A DNA stretch of 64,000 nucleotides from Leifsonia sp052114085 (GTDB lineage Bacteria; Actinomycetota; Actinomycetes; Actinomycetales; Microbacteriaceae). Under the pieces are notes generated by a model. The model ran no database searches. It was not told where the DNA came from and saw only the letters and a list, made by a program, of their open reading frames with translations. Made by a program: the position numbers and the translations under genes. Location of the stretch: positions 930,001 through 994,000 of the forward strand of contig NZ_JBFREB010000001.1 of assembly GCF_052114085.1 (NCBI RefSeq). The letters run 5' to 3'. Positions 13,923 to 23,490 of the stretch are shown piece by piece (within the stretch, counting starts at the first letter, position 1; every line of letters begins with the position of its first letter).

Positions 13923-16397
13923 GTGGTCACTGACACTCTGCCGCTCGCGCAGACCGACGGAAACGGACTCCGCGCCGTCCTCACGACAGAGGGCTCGACC
14001 CTGATCCTTCGAGTCGTGCGCGGAGACCTCCCCGATCTGCGGATCCGCCTCGGCGTGACCGTCGGCGGGCGCGAGCTGGCGAACGAGAGCACGTTCGTCC
14101 GCTCGACCGCGCGGACCGTTGTCGAGACGTGGACGCCACGGTCCGGGAAGACCACCCTCGAGCGCACACTCACTCACGAGGAACTGACGGCGACATTCCG
14201 CGACCAGCTCGATGGGGAGTGGGCCGTCGTCGTCCGGTCGGCGAGGGACGGCGTCGCCATCCGCTACGAGATCCCCGACCTCCAGGGCGTGAGCACACTC
14301 GATTCCGAGGCCACGGCGCTGGAACTCGACGGCTTCGAGCGGGCGTGGATGCTCGCCTACCAGACCTGGTACGAGACACCGCGCTTCGGCCAGGATGTGT
14401 CGCTGCTGGCCTCCGGCGCCTACGGCTTCCCTGCACTGTTGCGGGATCCCGACGGTGGCCACGTGCTCGTGACGGAGGCGGGGATCGACGGACGCTACAG
14501 CGGCGCGCATGCCTCTGTCGACGCCGGCAGCCGGCTGCTGAGCTTTTGCGCTGCGGATGCAGCCACCGAGATCGCCCGGGGCCCGATCACCCCGTGGCGC
14601 GTCTTCATCGTCGGCGGGATCGCCGAGGTGGTCGAAAGCACCTTCGTGGACGAACTGGCCGCGCCACAGCACCACACCATCCCGGATGCCGACTGGGTGC
14701 GCCCCGGCCGCGCGGCCTGGTCGTGGTGGTCGGATTTCTACTCCGGCGCGCAGCTGGAACGGCAGAAGCACTTCGTGGATGCTGCCGCCCGGCTCGGCTG
14801 GGAGCACTTGCTCATCGACTGCGGCTGGGAGGAGACCTGGGTCCCCGAGATCGTCTCCTACGCGAGCCGGTTCGGCATCCAGGTGCACCTGTGGACGGTG
14901 TGGCACGACCTCGACGGACCCGAGAAGCTCGCCCGGCTGGCGCTCTGGCGCTCGTGGGGTGTCGCCGGAATCAAGGTCGACTTCATGGAGTCGGAGTCGA
15001 AGGACCGCTACCGCTGGTACGACTCGATCCTCCAGGAGACCGCTCGGCTTGGATTGATGGTGAACTTCCACGGCTCGGTCATCCCGCGGGGCTGGGCACG
15101 CACCTGGCCGCAGGTGATCGGCTACGAGGCCATCCGCGGGTCCGAGTACTACGTCTTCTACAACGACACCCCGCTGACCGCCGAACACAACGTCATCCAG
15201 CCGTTCACCCGCAACATCGTGGGTGGGATGGACTACACACCCGTTGCGTTCACCGCACCGGGCCGCACGACCAGCGACGGACACGAGCTCGGGCTCGCCA
15301 TCGCCTTCGAGTGCGGCATCACCCACTTCGCGGACAGCGTCGACGCCTACCTGGAGCGCCCGCTCGCCGCCCGACTCCTAGCCGAACTCGCCCCGAGCTG
15401 GGAGGAGACCCGGCTGTTGTCCGGTACGCCTGACACGGAGGCCGTCATCGCCCGGCGTTCCCGCGACCGCTGGTTCGTCGGCGGCATCGCCACTGGACCG
15501 GCGCGCACCCTGCGCATCCCGCTGGACCGGCTCGGCGACGGACCCTTCGACGCCTGGGTCGTCGGCGACGACACCACCGGCGGCGGTCGCGGACTTTCAG
15601 AGACCCGCGCGACCGTCCAACAGCACCTGACCGTGCCGGTCGGCAGGGATGGTGGCTTCGCGGCGATCCTCGTGCCCGCCGGCTCGGAACTGTTCCGGGC
15701 GGTATCGATCGAGCCCGAACCCGTCCCGTCCCTCACGCGCCACCTCGTCGAGCTCGACGACTCCGGTCGCGCCGAGATCAAAGCGGGGGATGCGGTATCC
15801 GTGCGTGTGCCGCCCGGGTGGTCCGCGACCACCGTCCAGCCGGGCCGCTGGTCGGTCCAGGCGCCCGTGGAACTCGGCTCGGGTGAGGTTGGCGTCGTCT
15901 CCGTCGAGGCGCCCGGCCCTCGCGGCATCCCGGTCGTCTCCCACGTCCGGGTGGTCCGCCCGATCACCGAACCGGTCTCCCTGTCGGCGCTGCCCATGCT
16001 GTCCTTCCGCAACGAGAGCGGACCGGTCGAACGCGACATGAGCAACGGCGGGGGCAACCCGCGCGACGGACGGCGGATGCGCATCGCCGGCGACGAGTAC
16101 GGCTCCGGCCTCGGCATGTCGGCACCCGCGGAAGCACGCTTCCATCTCGGCGGTCGTGCCGCCCGCCTCAGCGGACTCGTCGGCATCGACGACGAGACAC
16201 CGGACACCGCCGCTGCCGTCGTCATCGAGGCCGACGGCGAGGAACTGTTCCGCGTCGAACTCCACGCCGGCCGTCCGGCGCTCCCGTTCGACCTCGATCT
16301 GCGCCGGCGCACAACGCTGACGCTGCGCACCGAGCCCCTCTCGGACGCCCCCGCCCACGTCGACTGGGCATCCCTACTGCTCACCCCCACCCGCTGA
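13923..16397 (+). CDS. Intracellular glycoside hydrolase family 97, probable alpha-galactosidase
   Basis: An 824-residue enzyme without signal peptide. It has the GH97 order: N-terminal beta-sandwich (to about residue 255), catalytic barrel (WVRPGRAAWSWWSDF onward, about 260-530), a C-terminal beta domain, then an NPCBM-like module near the end (residues about 715-820). GIKVDFMES places the likely nucleophile at Asp353, and YEAIRGSEYY the acid/base at Glu402. An Asp at the first position is typical of the retaining alpha-galactosidase subgroup. GTG 13923 is chosen because CGGAG lies six bases upstream; a GTG at 13875 is possible. It heads the import operon, so it probably acts on imported galactosides. 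Confidence 0.82.
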   Translation: MVTDTLPLAQTDGNGLRAVLTTEGSTLILRVVRGDLPDLRIRLGVTVGGRELANESTFVRSTARTVVETWTPRSGKTTLERTLTHEELTATFRDQLDGEWAVVVRSARDGVAIRYEIPDLQGVSTLDSEATALELDGFERAWMLAYQTWYETPRFGQDVSLLASGAYGFPALLRDPDGGHVLVTEAGIDGRYSGAHASVDAGSRLLSFCAADAATEIARGPITPWRVFIVGGIAEVVESTFVDELAAPQHHTIPDADWVRPGRAAWSWWSDFYSGAQLERQKHFVDAAARLGWEHLLIDCGWEETWVPEIVSYASRFGIQVHLWTVWHDLDGPEKLARLALWRSWGVAGIKVDFMESESKDRYRWYDSILQETARLGLMVNFHGSVIPRGWARTWPQVIGYEAIRGSEYYVFYNDTPLTAEHNVIQPFTRNIVGGMDYTPVAFTAPGRTTSDGHELGLAIAFECGITHFADSVDAYLERPLAARLLAELAPSWEETRLLSGTPDTEAVIARRSRDRWFVGGIATGPARTLRIPLDRLGDGPFDAWVVGDDTTGGGRGLSETRATVQQHLTVPVGRDGGFAAILVPAGSELFRAVSIEPEPVPSLTRHLVELDDSGRAEIKAGDAVSVRVPPGWSATTVQPGRWSVQAPVELGSGEVGVVSVEAPGPRGIPVVSHVRVVRPITEPVSLSALPMLSFRNESGPVERDMSNGGGNPRDGRRMRIAGDEYGSGLGMSAPAEARFHLGGRAARLSGLVGIDDETPDTAAAVVIEADGEELFRVELHAGRPALPFDLDLRRRTTLTLRTEPLSDAPAHVDWASLLLTPTR

Positions 16398-16409
16398 ACC
16401 CACAGCACA

Positions 16410-16427
16410 CCGGTCATCGATGACCGG
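16410..16427 (+). promoter_or_regulatory. 18-base perfect palindrome between GH97 and the binding protein
   Basis: CCGGTCATCGATGACCGG lies 18 bases before the binding-protein start and 12 after the GH97 stop. It could be an operator for an internal promoter or an mRNA hairpin that separates the expression levels of the two genes. Confidence 0.45.
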
Positions 16428-16445
16428 CACATCGAAGGAGAACCC

Positions 16446-17711
16446 ATGCACAAGAGATGGCTCATCGCACCGGCGATCGTCGCCGTGGCGGCGCTGCTCA
16501 CCGCCTGTTCCGGAGGCAACACCGGAGGCGGCTCGAACGAGAAGGTCACCATCACGTACGGCGTCTGGGCAGGAACCCAGACCCCGGCCATGAAGGAGAT
16601 CGCCGCCGCGTTCCACAAGGAGAACCCGAATATCACCGTCAAGGTGGAGGAGCGCCCCTGGCCGGAGTATTGGTCGACCCTGCAGACGGGCGCCGCCGGA
16701 GGCACCGCCCCGGACGCCTTCTGGATGCTCGCGCAGAACATCCGTCCGTACGCCAGTGGTGGGCAGCTCCTCGACATCTCTTCCGAGATCAAGAAGGAGA
16801 ACGTCGACCTCGGCGAGTATCCGAAGGCTGTGCTGGACCTGTACGACCAGGGCGACGGCAAGATCTACGGCCTGCCGAAAGACTTCGACACCAATGCCGT
16901 CTGGTTCAACAAGGCCATCTTCGACAAGGCCGGCGTCGCCTACCCGAGCGCCGACTGGACCTGGGACGACTTCCGCGCAACCGCGAAGAAGCTGACGGAT
17001 CCGGCGGCCGGCGTCTGGGGCACGGCTGCACCGATCGACTACCAGGGCGGCTACTACAACACGATCTTCCAGGCCGGCGGTCAGGTCATCTCCGATGACG
17101 GGAAGAAGGCGTTGATCGACAGCCCGGAGGCCCAGAAGGGCATCGAGTTCTGGACGAACCTCCAAGCGGACAAGTCGTCTCCGACGCTGAAGCAGCTCTC
17201 CGACACCGAGGCTGAGACCATGTTCGAGCAGGGCAAGATCGGCATGTACATGTCCGGCGCTTACTGGGCGCTGAAGCTCTACCAGAACAAGGAGATCGCG
17301 CCGAACGTCGACGTGGCCCCGTTGCCGACGGGTGAGAAGCAGGCGACTGTGACCAGCGGGATCGAGAACGTCGGCTACGCGGGCACCAAGCACCCGGACG
17401 CGGTGAAGAAGTTCCTCCTGTTCGCCAGCGGCAAGGAGGCGGGCGACATCCAAGCGAAGTCCGGCGCCGTCCTTCCCGCTTACGCGGGTGGGGAGAAGAC
17501 GTGGATGGCCGCGATGCCCGAGTTCAAGAACCTGCAGGTGTTCATCGACGCCCAGAAGTACTCCGTCCCGCTGCCCGTGCAGGGCAACGCCGCCGAATGG
17601 CAGGGCGACCAGACGAAGTACCTGACCGGCGCGTGGGATGGCACCACGAGCGTCGCGGACGCGACCAAGCAGTACGCGGACGCGATCGACAAGGTGCTGG
17701 CCGAGAAGTAA
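16446..17711 (+). CDS. Sugar ABC transporter substrate-binding lipoprotein (CUT1)
   Basis: A 421-residue extracellular solute-binding protein family 1 member. It starts with a lipoprotein signal (lipobox LLTAC, Cys21), then TYGVWAGTQTPAMKEIAAAF and GTAPDAFWML, typical of carbohydrate binders. It should capture oligosaccharides outside the membrane for the two permeases that follow. AAGGAG lies seven bases before ATG 16446. Its TAA overlaps the ATG of the first permease by one base. The neighbours suggest alpha-galactosides such as melibiose or raffinose as ligand. Confidence 0.9.
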   Translation: MHKRWLIAPAIVAVAALLTACSGGNTGGGSNEKVTITYGVWAGTQTPAMKEIAAAFHKENPNITVKVEERPWPEYWSTLQTGAAGGTAPDAFWMLAQNIRPYASGGQLLDISSEIKKENVDLGEYPKAVLDLYDQGDGKIYGLPKDFDTNAVWFNKAIFDKAGVAYPSADWTWDDFRATAKKLTDPAAGVWGTAAPIDYQGGYYNTIFQAGGQVISDDGKKALIDSPEAQKGIEFWTNLQADKSSPTLKQLSDTEAETMFEQGKIGMYMSGAYWALKLYQNKEIAPNVDVAPLPTGEKQATVTSGIENVGYAGTKHPDAVKKFLLFASGKEAGDIQAKSGAVLPAYAGGEKTWMAAMPEFKNLQVFIDAQKYSVPLPVQGNAAEWQGDQTKYLTGAWDGTTSVADATKQYADAIDKVLAEK

Positions 17712-18661
17712 TGAGCACCACTCTCACCCGGCCGGGGCGGCAGGACAGCCGCCCCGGCCCCACCCTGCCCGCACCGGCCCGCCGTCGACGCTCCCGCATC
17801 GACTGGTGGGCGATCGCGATGATCGCCCCGGCGCTCATCGGACTCGCCGCTCTGTACTTGTGGCCCTTCCTGTCGACCCTGATCAAGAGCTTCATGAACG
17901 TGCCCGTCTTCGGGTCCGGCACGTTCACCGGGGTGGACAACTACACGAAGCTGCTGAGCGACGAGGACTTCTGGCGGGCGCTCGGCAACTCCGCGCTCTA
18001 CACGCTGCTCGTGCTCCTCGGCGTCCCGCTCGCGGTGGTGCTGGCCGCGCTGATCGAACAGGCGGCCAAGGGCCGCACCGTCTACCGGGTGCTGTTCTTC
18101 CTCCCGGTGGTCACCCTCCCGGTGGCCGTCGGGATGGTGTGGCGCTTCATCCTGAACGGCGACTTCGGGATCCTCAACTACCTGCTGTCGATCGTCGGCA
18201 TCCCGGGGGAGTACTGGGTCGCCGATGACCGGTTCACGATCTACGCTTTCGCGGTGGTGGGCATCTGGATGGGCCTCGGCGTCAACCTCATCATCCTCGG
18301 AGCCGGGCTGCAGAGCATCCCGGTCGAGCTGTATGAGGCGTCGGCGCTGGATGGGGCGAGCCGCGTGCGGCAGTTCTTCTCCATCACGCTTCCGCTGCTG
18401 AGCCCCAGTGTGTTCTTCGTCACCGTGCTCACCACGATCTCAGCACTGCAGATGTTCGATCTGGTCTTCGTCATGCTCGGCAGTGTCAACAACACCGCGA
18501 TCGACGGTTCCAAGACCATCGTGTACCTGTTCTACGAGGCGGCGTTCGTGCAGTTCAAGCAGGGTTACGGCGCGGCCATCGCGATCGTGCTGCTGATCAT
18601 CATCATGGTCGCGACGGCGATCCAGTTCCGGCTCCAGAAGAGATGGGTGAACTATGACTAA
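17711..18661 (+). CDS. Sugar ABC transporter permease (MalF-type)
   Basis: A 316-residue membrane protein with six predicted helices and a basic cytoplasmic N-terminus. The binding-protein-dependent transport motif EAA is visible as YEASALDGASRVRQFFSITLP. The start codon shares a base with the previous stop (TAATG), indicating coupling. With the next gene it forms the CUT1 channel. No ATPase is encoded in the operon, so it presumably uses a shared MsmK/MsiK-like ATPase elsewhere. Confidence 0.9.
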   Translation: MSTTLTRPGRQDSRPGPTLPAPARRRRSRIDWWAIAMIAPALIGLAALYLWPFLSTLIKSFMNVPVFGSGTFTGVDNYTKLLSDEDFWRALGNSALYTLLVLLGVPLAVVLAALIEQAAKGRTVYRVLFFLPVVTLPVAVGMVWRFILNGDFGILNYLLSIVGIPGEYWVADDRFTIYAFAVVGIWMGLGVNLIILGAGLQSIPVELYEASALDGASRVRQFFSITLPLLSPSVFFVTVLTTISALQMFDLVFVMLGSVNNTAIDGSKTIVYLFYEAAFVQFKQGYGAAIAIVLLIIIMVATAIQFRLQKRWVNYD

Positions 18662-19472
18662 CCGGGGTCAGTGGCGCATCCACCTCATCCTGATCGTGGC
18701 TGCCGCCCTCATGGTCGTGCCGTTCATCTGGCAGATCCTGACGGCATTCAAGACGTCGAACGAGGTCTCGTCGCTGCCGCCGACGCTGTTCCCGGCGCAC
18801 CCGACGGCCGCGGGCTTCGAGACGTTCTTCGCGTCGGTGCCGTTCTGGGCGCAGTTCGGCGTCTCGGCCGTGTCCCTTCTGCTCCGGGTCGCGGGCCAGG
18901 TGCTGGTGGCAGCGCTCGCCGGCTACGCCTTCGCCCGGCTGACCTTCCCGGGCCGCAACCTGATCTTCGCGTTGTTCCTGGTGATGCTGATGGTGCCCAG
19001 CCAACTGTTCCTGCTCGGTCAGTTCGACATCATGAAGGGCCTCGGGCTTCTGAACACCGTCCCGGCGCTCGCCATCCCGGGCATCTTCAGCGCCTTCGGC
19101 ACCTTCCTGATGCGGCAGGCGTTCATCACGATGCCGAAGGAGTACGAGGAGGCCGCGCGCCTCGATGGGGCGGGAACCCTCCGCGTCTTCTGGAGTGTGA
19201 TGCTGCCCATGGCTCGGCCGATGCTCGCCGCACTCGCCGTGCTCACCTCGCTCTACTCCTGGAACGACCTGCTCTGGCCGCTCATCGTCACGCCGGCGGG
19301 AGACAACCGGCCTTTGACAGTCGGCCTGGCGAGTATGCAAGGTCAGTTCGGGACGGACTACCCCGCGTTGATGGCGGGCGCGCTGATCTGCACCCTCCCC
19401 CTTGTGATCGTGTTTCTCGTGCTGCAGCGCCAGTTCTTCGCCGGGATCGCCAGCAGCGGGCTGAAAGGATAG
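18654..19472 (+). CDS. Sugar ABC transporter permease (MalG-type)
   Basis: A 272-residue partner permease with six helices. The EAA loop reads YEEAARLDGAGTLRVFWSVMLP. Its ATG lies eight bases inside the previous gene. The C-terminus VFLVLQRQFFAGIASSGLKG is typical of the MalG branch. Confidence 0.9.
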   Translation: MTNRGQWRIHLILIVAAALMVVPFIWQILTAFKTSNEVSSLPPTLFPAHPTAAGFETFFASVPFWAQFGVSAVSLLLRVAGQVLVAALAGYAFARLTFPGRNLIFALFLVMLMVPSQLFLLGQFDIMKGLGLLNTVPALAIPGIFSAFGTFLMRQAFITMPKEYEEAARLDGAGTLRVFWSVMLPMARPMLAALAVLTSLYSWNDLLWPLIVTPAGDNRPLTVGLASMQGQFGTDYPALMAGALICTLPLVIVFLVLQRQFFAGIASSGLKG

Positions 19473-19474
19473 AG

Positions 19475-21598
19475 ATGCCCTCCACCCCATCGGACGTCGT
19501 CCACCTCCGGCGCGGCGGCACCAGCGTCGTCGTCGACCTCACCGCCGGCCGGCTGCCGCGCATCCTGCACTGGGGCGCCGACCTGGGCGAACTGACGGAG
19601 CCCGACCTCGCCGACCTTCGCCGCGCGACGTTGCCCGCGATCGGCGACAGCGCCGTGACCTACCCGCAGCCGGTGCCCGTCATCCCGCAGCTGGCAGAGG
19701 GCTGGCTTGGGCGTCCAGGCGTGACGGGGAACCGCAGCGGCCGGGCGTTCGCACCATGGTTCCGCGACGCGCGCAACACCGTCGCCGAGGATCGGATCGA
19801 GACAACGGCCGCCGATCCGGAGTCGGAGCTGACACTCGTACTGCGGATCGTCCTGAGCGCCGAGGGCGTGGTCACCCTGGACTGCGACCTGCGCAACGAT
19901 GGCACGGTACCGTACGCGGTCGACGGCGTGGAGCCGGCGCTGCCGGTGCCCGACACCGCCGACGAACTTCTCGACCTCACCGGCCGCTGGGCCCTCGAGC
20001 GCGTGCCGCAGCGGCATCCTTTTCCCGTCGGCACGTGGTTGCGCGAGAGCCGCGGCGGCAAGCCCGGCCTCGACCATTCGACGCTCTTCGCCGCCGGCGT
20101 CGCCGGCTTCGGCTTCGAGGGCGGACCCGTCTGGGTCGCCCACCTCGGCTGGAGCGGCAACCAGCTGCTGGCTGCCGAGCGGACTCCGGCCGGCACCCGG
20201 CACCTTCGGGCCGGTGAGCTCCTGCTCTCTGGCGAGCTCGTTCTCCAGCCGGGCGACGTCTATACAGCTCCCACGGTCTACGGCGCGTGGGGCGACGGTC
20301 TCAACGACCTGACTGACCGGATGCATCGGATGCTCCGCGCGCGGCCGCAGCATCCTCGCTCCGTGCGACCCGTGCTCTCCAACACGTGGGAGGCCGTGTA
20401 CTTCCAACACGACCTCGACAAGCTCACCCGGTTCGCCGAACGCAGCGCCGAACTCGGCGTGGAACGGTTCGTCCTCGACGACGGCTGGTTCACCGGCCGC
20501 CGCGACGACACGAGCTCGCTGGGCGACTGGGAGGTCGACCCTGAGGTGTGGCCGCAGGGACTTGATGGCCTCGCAGCTCGCGTGCACGAGCTGGGCCTGC
20601 AGTTCGGCCTCTGGTTCGAGCCTGAGATGGTGAACCTCGACTCGCACCTGGCGCGCGCGCATCCCGAGTGGGTGTTCGACGGCGGGCACGGGCCGGGGCT
20701 CCCATCGCGCCACCAGCATGTGCTCGACCTGGCGCATCCCGGGGCGTACGCGCACGTGCTCGCCCAGATCTCCGCTCTGGTCGACCGCCTCGGGATCGAT
20801 TACATCAAGTGGGACCACAACCGGTACCTCACCGACGCCGGCCACTCGAGCACCGGGCGCGCGGGCGTCCACGAGCAGACCCTCGCCGCCTACGCGATGA
20901 TGGACGAACTGAAGCGACGGCACCCGGCGCTCGAGATCGAGTCTTGTGCGAGCGGAGGCGGCCGCATCGATCTGGGCGTGCTCGAGCGTACCGACCGGGT
21001 CTGGTCGTCGGACTGCAACGACCCGCACGAGCGCGTCGGGATCCAGCGCTGGACCGGGGTGCTCGTCCCGCCGGAGCTTCAGGGCACCCACATCGGCGCC
21101 GAGAACTCGCACACGACCCACCGGGTCGCTCCGCTCGACTTTCGCGCGGCGACGGCCTTCTGGGGCAACCTCGGTGTGGAGCTCGACCTCAGCCGGCTCG
21201 ACGACGAGACGTTCGCGCACCTGAAGGCGTGGGTGGATGCGCACAAGCGTCACCGGGCGCTTCTCCACACCGGTCGCACGGTGCGGGCGGACACCACCGC
21301 TGAGGTGCGCGTGGACGGTGTGGTCGCGCAGGACGGCTCCGAAGCCGTCTTCGGGTTCACGCTGCTCGGTCGCCCCGCCACCTGGCCGCCGCCGCGACTC
21401 CGCCTCCCCGGCCTCGACCCAGCGCGGCGCTACCGGGTGTCGGAACTCGCGCCGGGTGTCCCCGTTCCGGCGGGCCAGCGGCCTCCGTGGCTCGACGACG
21501 GCGTAGTCGCGACCGGCCGGACTCTGCACGTCCACGGGCTGGAGGCTCCGTCGCTCGACCCCGACCGGGCGATGCTGCTGCACCTCACGGCCGTATGA
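19475..21598 (+). CDS. Alpha-galactosidase, GH36
   Basis: A 707-residue GH36 alpha-galactosidase, releasing terminal alpha-1,6-linked galactose. The nucleophile is Asp447 in IKWDHNR, and the acid/base is Asp513 in WSSDCNDPHER. FVLDDGWFTGRR and the GLWFEPEMVN block are hallmarks of the barrel. No signal peptide, so it acts on imported sugars. ATG 19475 has AAAGGA six bases upstream, two bases after the permease stop. Its TGA overlaps the next ATG. Confidence 0.93.
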   Translation: MPSTPSDVVHLRRGGTSVVVDLTAGRLPRILHWGADLGELTEPDLADLRRATLPAIGDSAVTYPQPVPVIPQLAEGWLGRPGVTGNRSGRAFAPWFRDARNTVAEDRIETTAADPESELTLVLRIVLSAEGVVTLDCDLRNDGTVPYAVDGVEPALPVPDTADELLDLTGRWALERVPQRHPFPVGTWLRESRGGKPGLDHSTLFAAGVAGFGFEGGPVWVAHLGWSGNQLLAAERTPAGTRHLRAGELLLSGELVLQPGDVYTAPTVYGAWGDGLNDLTDRMHRMLRARPQHPRSVRPVLSNTWEAVYFQHDLDKLTRFAERSAELGVERFVLDDGWFTGRRDDTSSLGDWEVDPEVWPQGLDGLAARVHELGLQFGLWFEPEMVNLDSHLARAHPEWVFDGGHGPGLPSRHQHVLDLAHPGAYAHVLAQISALVDRLGIDYIKWDHNRYLTDAGHSSTGRAGVHEQTLAAYAMMDELKRRHPALEIESCASGGGRIDLGVLERTDRVWSSDCNDPHERVGIQRWTGVLVPPELQGTHIGAENSHTTHRVAPLDFRAATAFWGNLGVELDLSRLDDETFAHLKAWVDAHKRHRALLHTGRTVRADTTAEVRVDGVVAQDGSEAVFGFTLLGRPATWPPPRLRLPGLDPARRYRVSELAPGVPVPAGQRPPWLDDGVVATGRTLHVHGLEAPSLDPDRAMLLHLTAV

Positions 21599-22515
21599 CA
21601 TCGGCGCGGACCCGGACCCGGCTCACCATCGAGAGCGCGTCCGGGACGACGGCGGCGACTGTCGACCCGCTCGCCGCCTCACTGCGGCGGCTGGTGGTCC
21701 GTGGTGACGACCTCGTCGAGCCGACCGACGACCTTCCGGGGCTGCCGGGCATGGCCGGTGCAACGCTCGCGCCGTGGCCCAACCGGGTCGAGGACGCGCA
21801 GTGGTGGCAGGGCGAACGGCGGCACGACCTCGACGTCAGCGAACCCGAACTCGGGAACGCCAACCACGGACTCGTCGCCGGCCGACGCTTCGACGTGCTC
21901 CGGCACGAGGCCGCGATCATCGAACTCGGCACCCTCATCCGGCACCCGCGCGGGTTCCCCTTCGACCTCGACGTCATCGTGCGCTACGCGGTGGACGACG
22001 TCGGGGTCACGGTGACCACCGACGCCCTGAACGCGGGTGCCGAGCGGGCTCCGGTCGCGCTCGGCGCGCATCCCTACCTCCGGCTGGGGACCGCGCCCGT
22101 CGATCGGCTGCTGCTGTCGGTGGAGGCCACGCACGCGTACCGCCTTGACGACCGGCACATCCCGCGTGAGCGCTTCCCGGTCGCCGGCACAGCGAGTGAC
22201 CTGCGCACGCCGCGACCTGTCGCCGACGCTCCGGGGCACGCGACCTTCGTCCGGGAGGCGGGCGACGGGATGCTGCGGCACCGGCTCACGGATGCGAGCG
22301 GGCGGCACGTCGAACTGTGGGCGGGCGCGGACTACCGCTGGACGCAGCTCTATCGGGCGGACGCCTTCCCCGCGCCGGAAGGCGGCACACGGCCCGCGGT
22401 CGCCGTCGAGCCGATGACGGCGCCGCCCAACGCCCTCCGAACCGGGGAGGGTCTGCGCTGGCTGGAGCCGGGCGAGCGGTGGCGCGTTGCGTGGGGTATC
22501 CGCCTGCTCGGCTGA
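21595..22515 (+). CDS. Aldose 1-epimerase (galactose mutarotase-like)
   Basis: A 306-residue member of the aldose 1-epimerase family, interconverting alpha and beta anomers of the released sugar. Catalytic landmarks are NANHGLV (His), GAHPYLRLG (His) and AVEPMTAPPNA (Glu). The ATGA overlap with GH36 shows coupling. It ends the operon that began at 13923. Confidence 0.88.
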   Translation: MTSARTRTRLTIESASGTTAATVDPLAASLRRLVVRGDDLVEPTDDLPGLPGMAGATLAPWPNRVEDAQWWQGERRHDLDVSEPELGNANHGLVAGRRFDVLRHEAAIIELGTLIRHPRGFPFDLDVIVRYAVDDVGVTVTTDALNAGAERAPVALGAHPYLRLGTAPVDRLLLSVEATHAYRLDDRHIPRERFPVAGTASDLRTPRPVADAPGHATFVREAGDGMLRHRLTDASGRHVELWAGADYRWTQLYRADAFPAPEGGTRPAVAVEPMTAPPNALRTGEGLRWLEPGERWRVAWGIRLLG

Positions 22516-22536
22516 CGTCGTCGGCTCACCGCGGAC

Positions 22537-23397
22537 TCACTGGTCGCGGGTGCGGAAGCTCGACGGGCTCATCCCGTGGTGGCGCCGGAAGTGGCGTGAG
22601 AAGTAGAACGGGTCGTCGTAGCCGACCTCGCGGGCGACCTCCGCGACGGTCGCGTCGGTGGTGTCGAGCAGTTGCCGCGCGCGCGCCATCCGCAGGGCCG
22701 TGTGGTGCGCGAGCACGCCGCCTCCCGTCGCCCGCCGGAACAGCGCCGTCAGGTGCGTCGTGGAGACGCCGACCAGGCGGGCGAGTTCGGGGACGCGCAC
22801 CGAGCCGTCGAGGCGGTCGCTGAGATAGTTCATCGCCCGCTGCAGCGGGTCGTCCGGCGCGGGCAGCATCCGGTCCACAGCCAGCTGGGTGAGGAGTTTC
22901 CAGGCAGCACCGGATGCGGCCATCAGCCGCGCCGGCGTCTGGTCGCGTTCGAGGTTGGAGACGATCTCATCGAGTAGCGCCACCGCGCGCTCGATCGTGC
23001 GCACCCGGAGCAGCGGACGGTCCGCCGTCACGTCCATGCCCTCGACCAGTTCGGGCGCATCCGTTCCGGTGATGTGCGCCCACCAGATCGTCCAGGGGTG
23101 GGCCTCGTCGGACCCGTACGAATGCGGCACGCCCCGGGGGATGACGATCGCCTGCTGGCTGCCGATACGGTACGAGCCGTCGCCGATACGCGCCCACCCC
23201 GTACCGGCAGCGCACACCATGACGATGGTCTCGTCCGTGCCGCGTGGCCGGTTCATCTGGTGGTCGTGCGCGTCCGGGTAGTAGCCGACGTCGGTCACCA
23301 GCAGTCGTCGCGTGACCGGCTTGCGAAGCGCCTCGGACACCACCGGGCGCGGTACGACGACGAGTCGTTGTCCGCGGAATCCCTCCTCGATCGGCAT
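22537..23397 (-). CDS. AraC-family transcriptional regulator
   Basis: A 286-residue regulator with an N-terminal cupin-type sugar-sensing domain (IVIPRGVPHSYG, about residues 85-97) and a C-terminal double helix-turn-helix (VPELARLVGVSTTHLTALFRR and VAEVAREVGYDDPFYFSRHF). It sits at the end of the galactoside operon, convergent with it and divergent from the DUF5107 gene. It most likely activates the galactoside genes in response to the sugar. Confidence 0.9.
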   Translation of the reverse strand: MPIEEGFRGQRLVVVPRPVVSEALRKPVTRRLLVTDVGYYPDAHDHQMNRPRGTDETIVMVCAAGTGWARIGDGSYRIGSQQAIVIPRGVPHSYGSDEAHPWTIWWAHITGTDAPELVEGMDVTADRPLLRVRTIERAVALLDEIVSNLERDQTPARLMAASGAAWKLLTQLAVDRMLPAPDDPLQRAMNYLSDRLDGSVRVPELARLVGVSTTHLTALFRRATGGGVLAHHTALRMARARQLLDTTDATVAEVAREVGYDDPFYFSRHFRRHHGMSPSSFRTRDQ

Positions 23398-23403
23398 GGT
23401 GAC

Positions 23404-23437
23404 ATTGTGGGGGCACGATCATCGGATTGTCCAGGGG
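23404..23437 (+). promoter_or_regulatory. Direct repeat between araC-type gene and DUF5107 gene
   Basis: ATTGTGGGGG at 23404 and ATTGTCCAGGGG at 23426, 22 bases apart, about two helical turns, as expected for the two half-sites of an AraC dimer. Short and imperfect, so tentative. Confidence 0.35.
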
Positions 23438-23490
23438 TGGCCGCCCAACCTGCATTCCCGCGTGGGGTGCCCGGCGGCTTGGATGGAGCA

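Noticed and set aside
19358..21601. 747-codon open frame on the minus strand
   Set aside because: Antisense to the GH36 gene, which has complete catalytic motifs.
23074..23490. N-terminal extension of the DUF5107 protein
   Set aside because: It is antisense to the AraC gene and lacks similarity; the domain begins after 23491.
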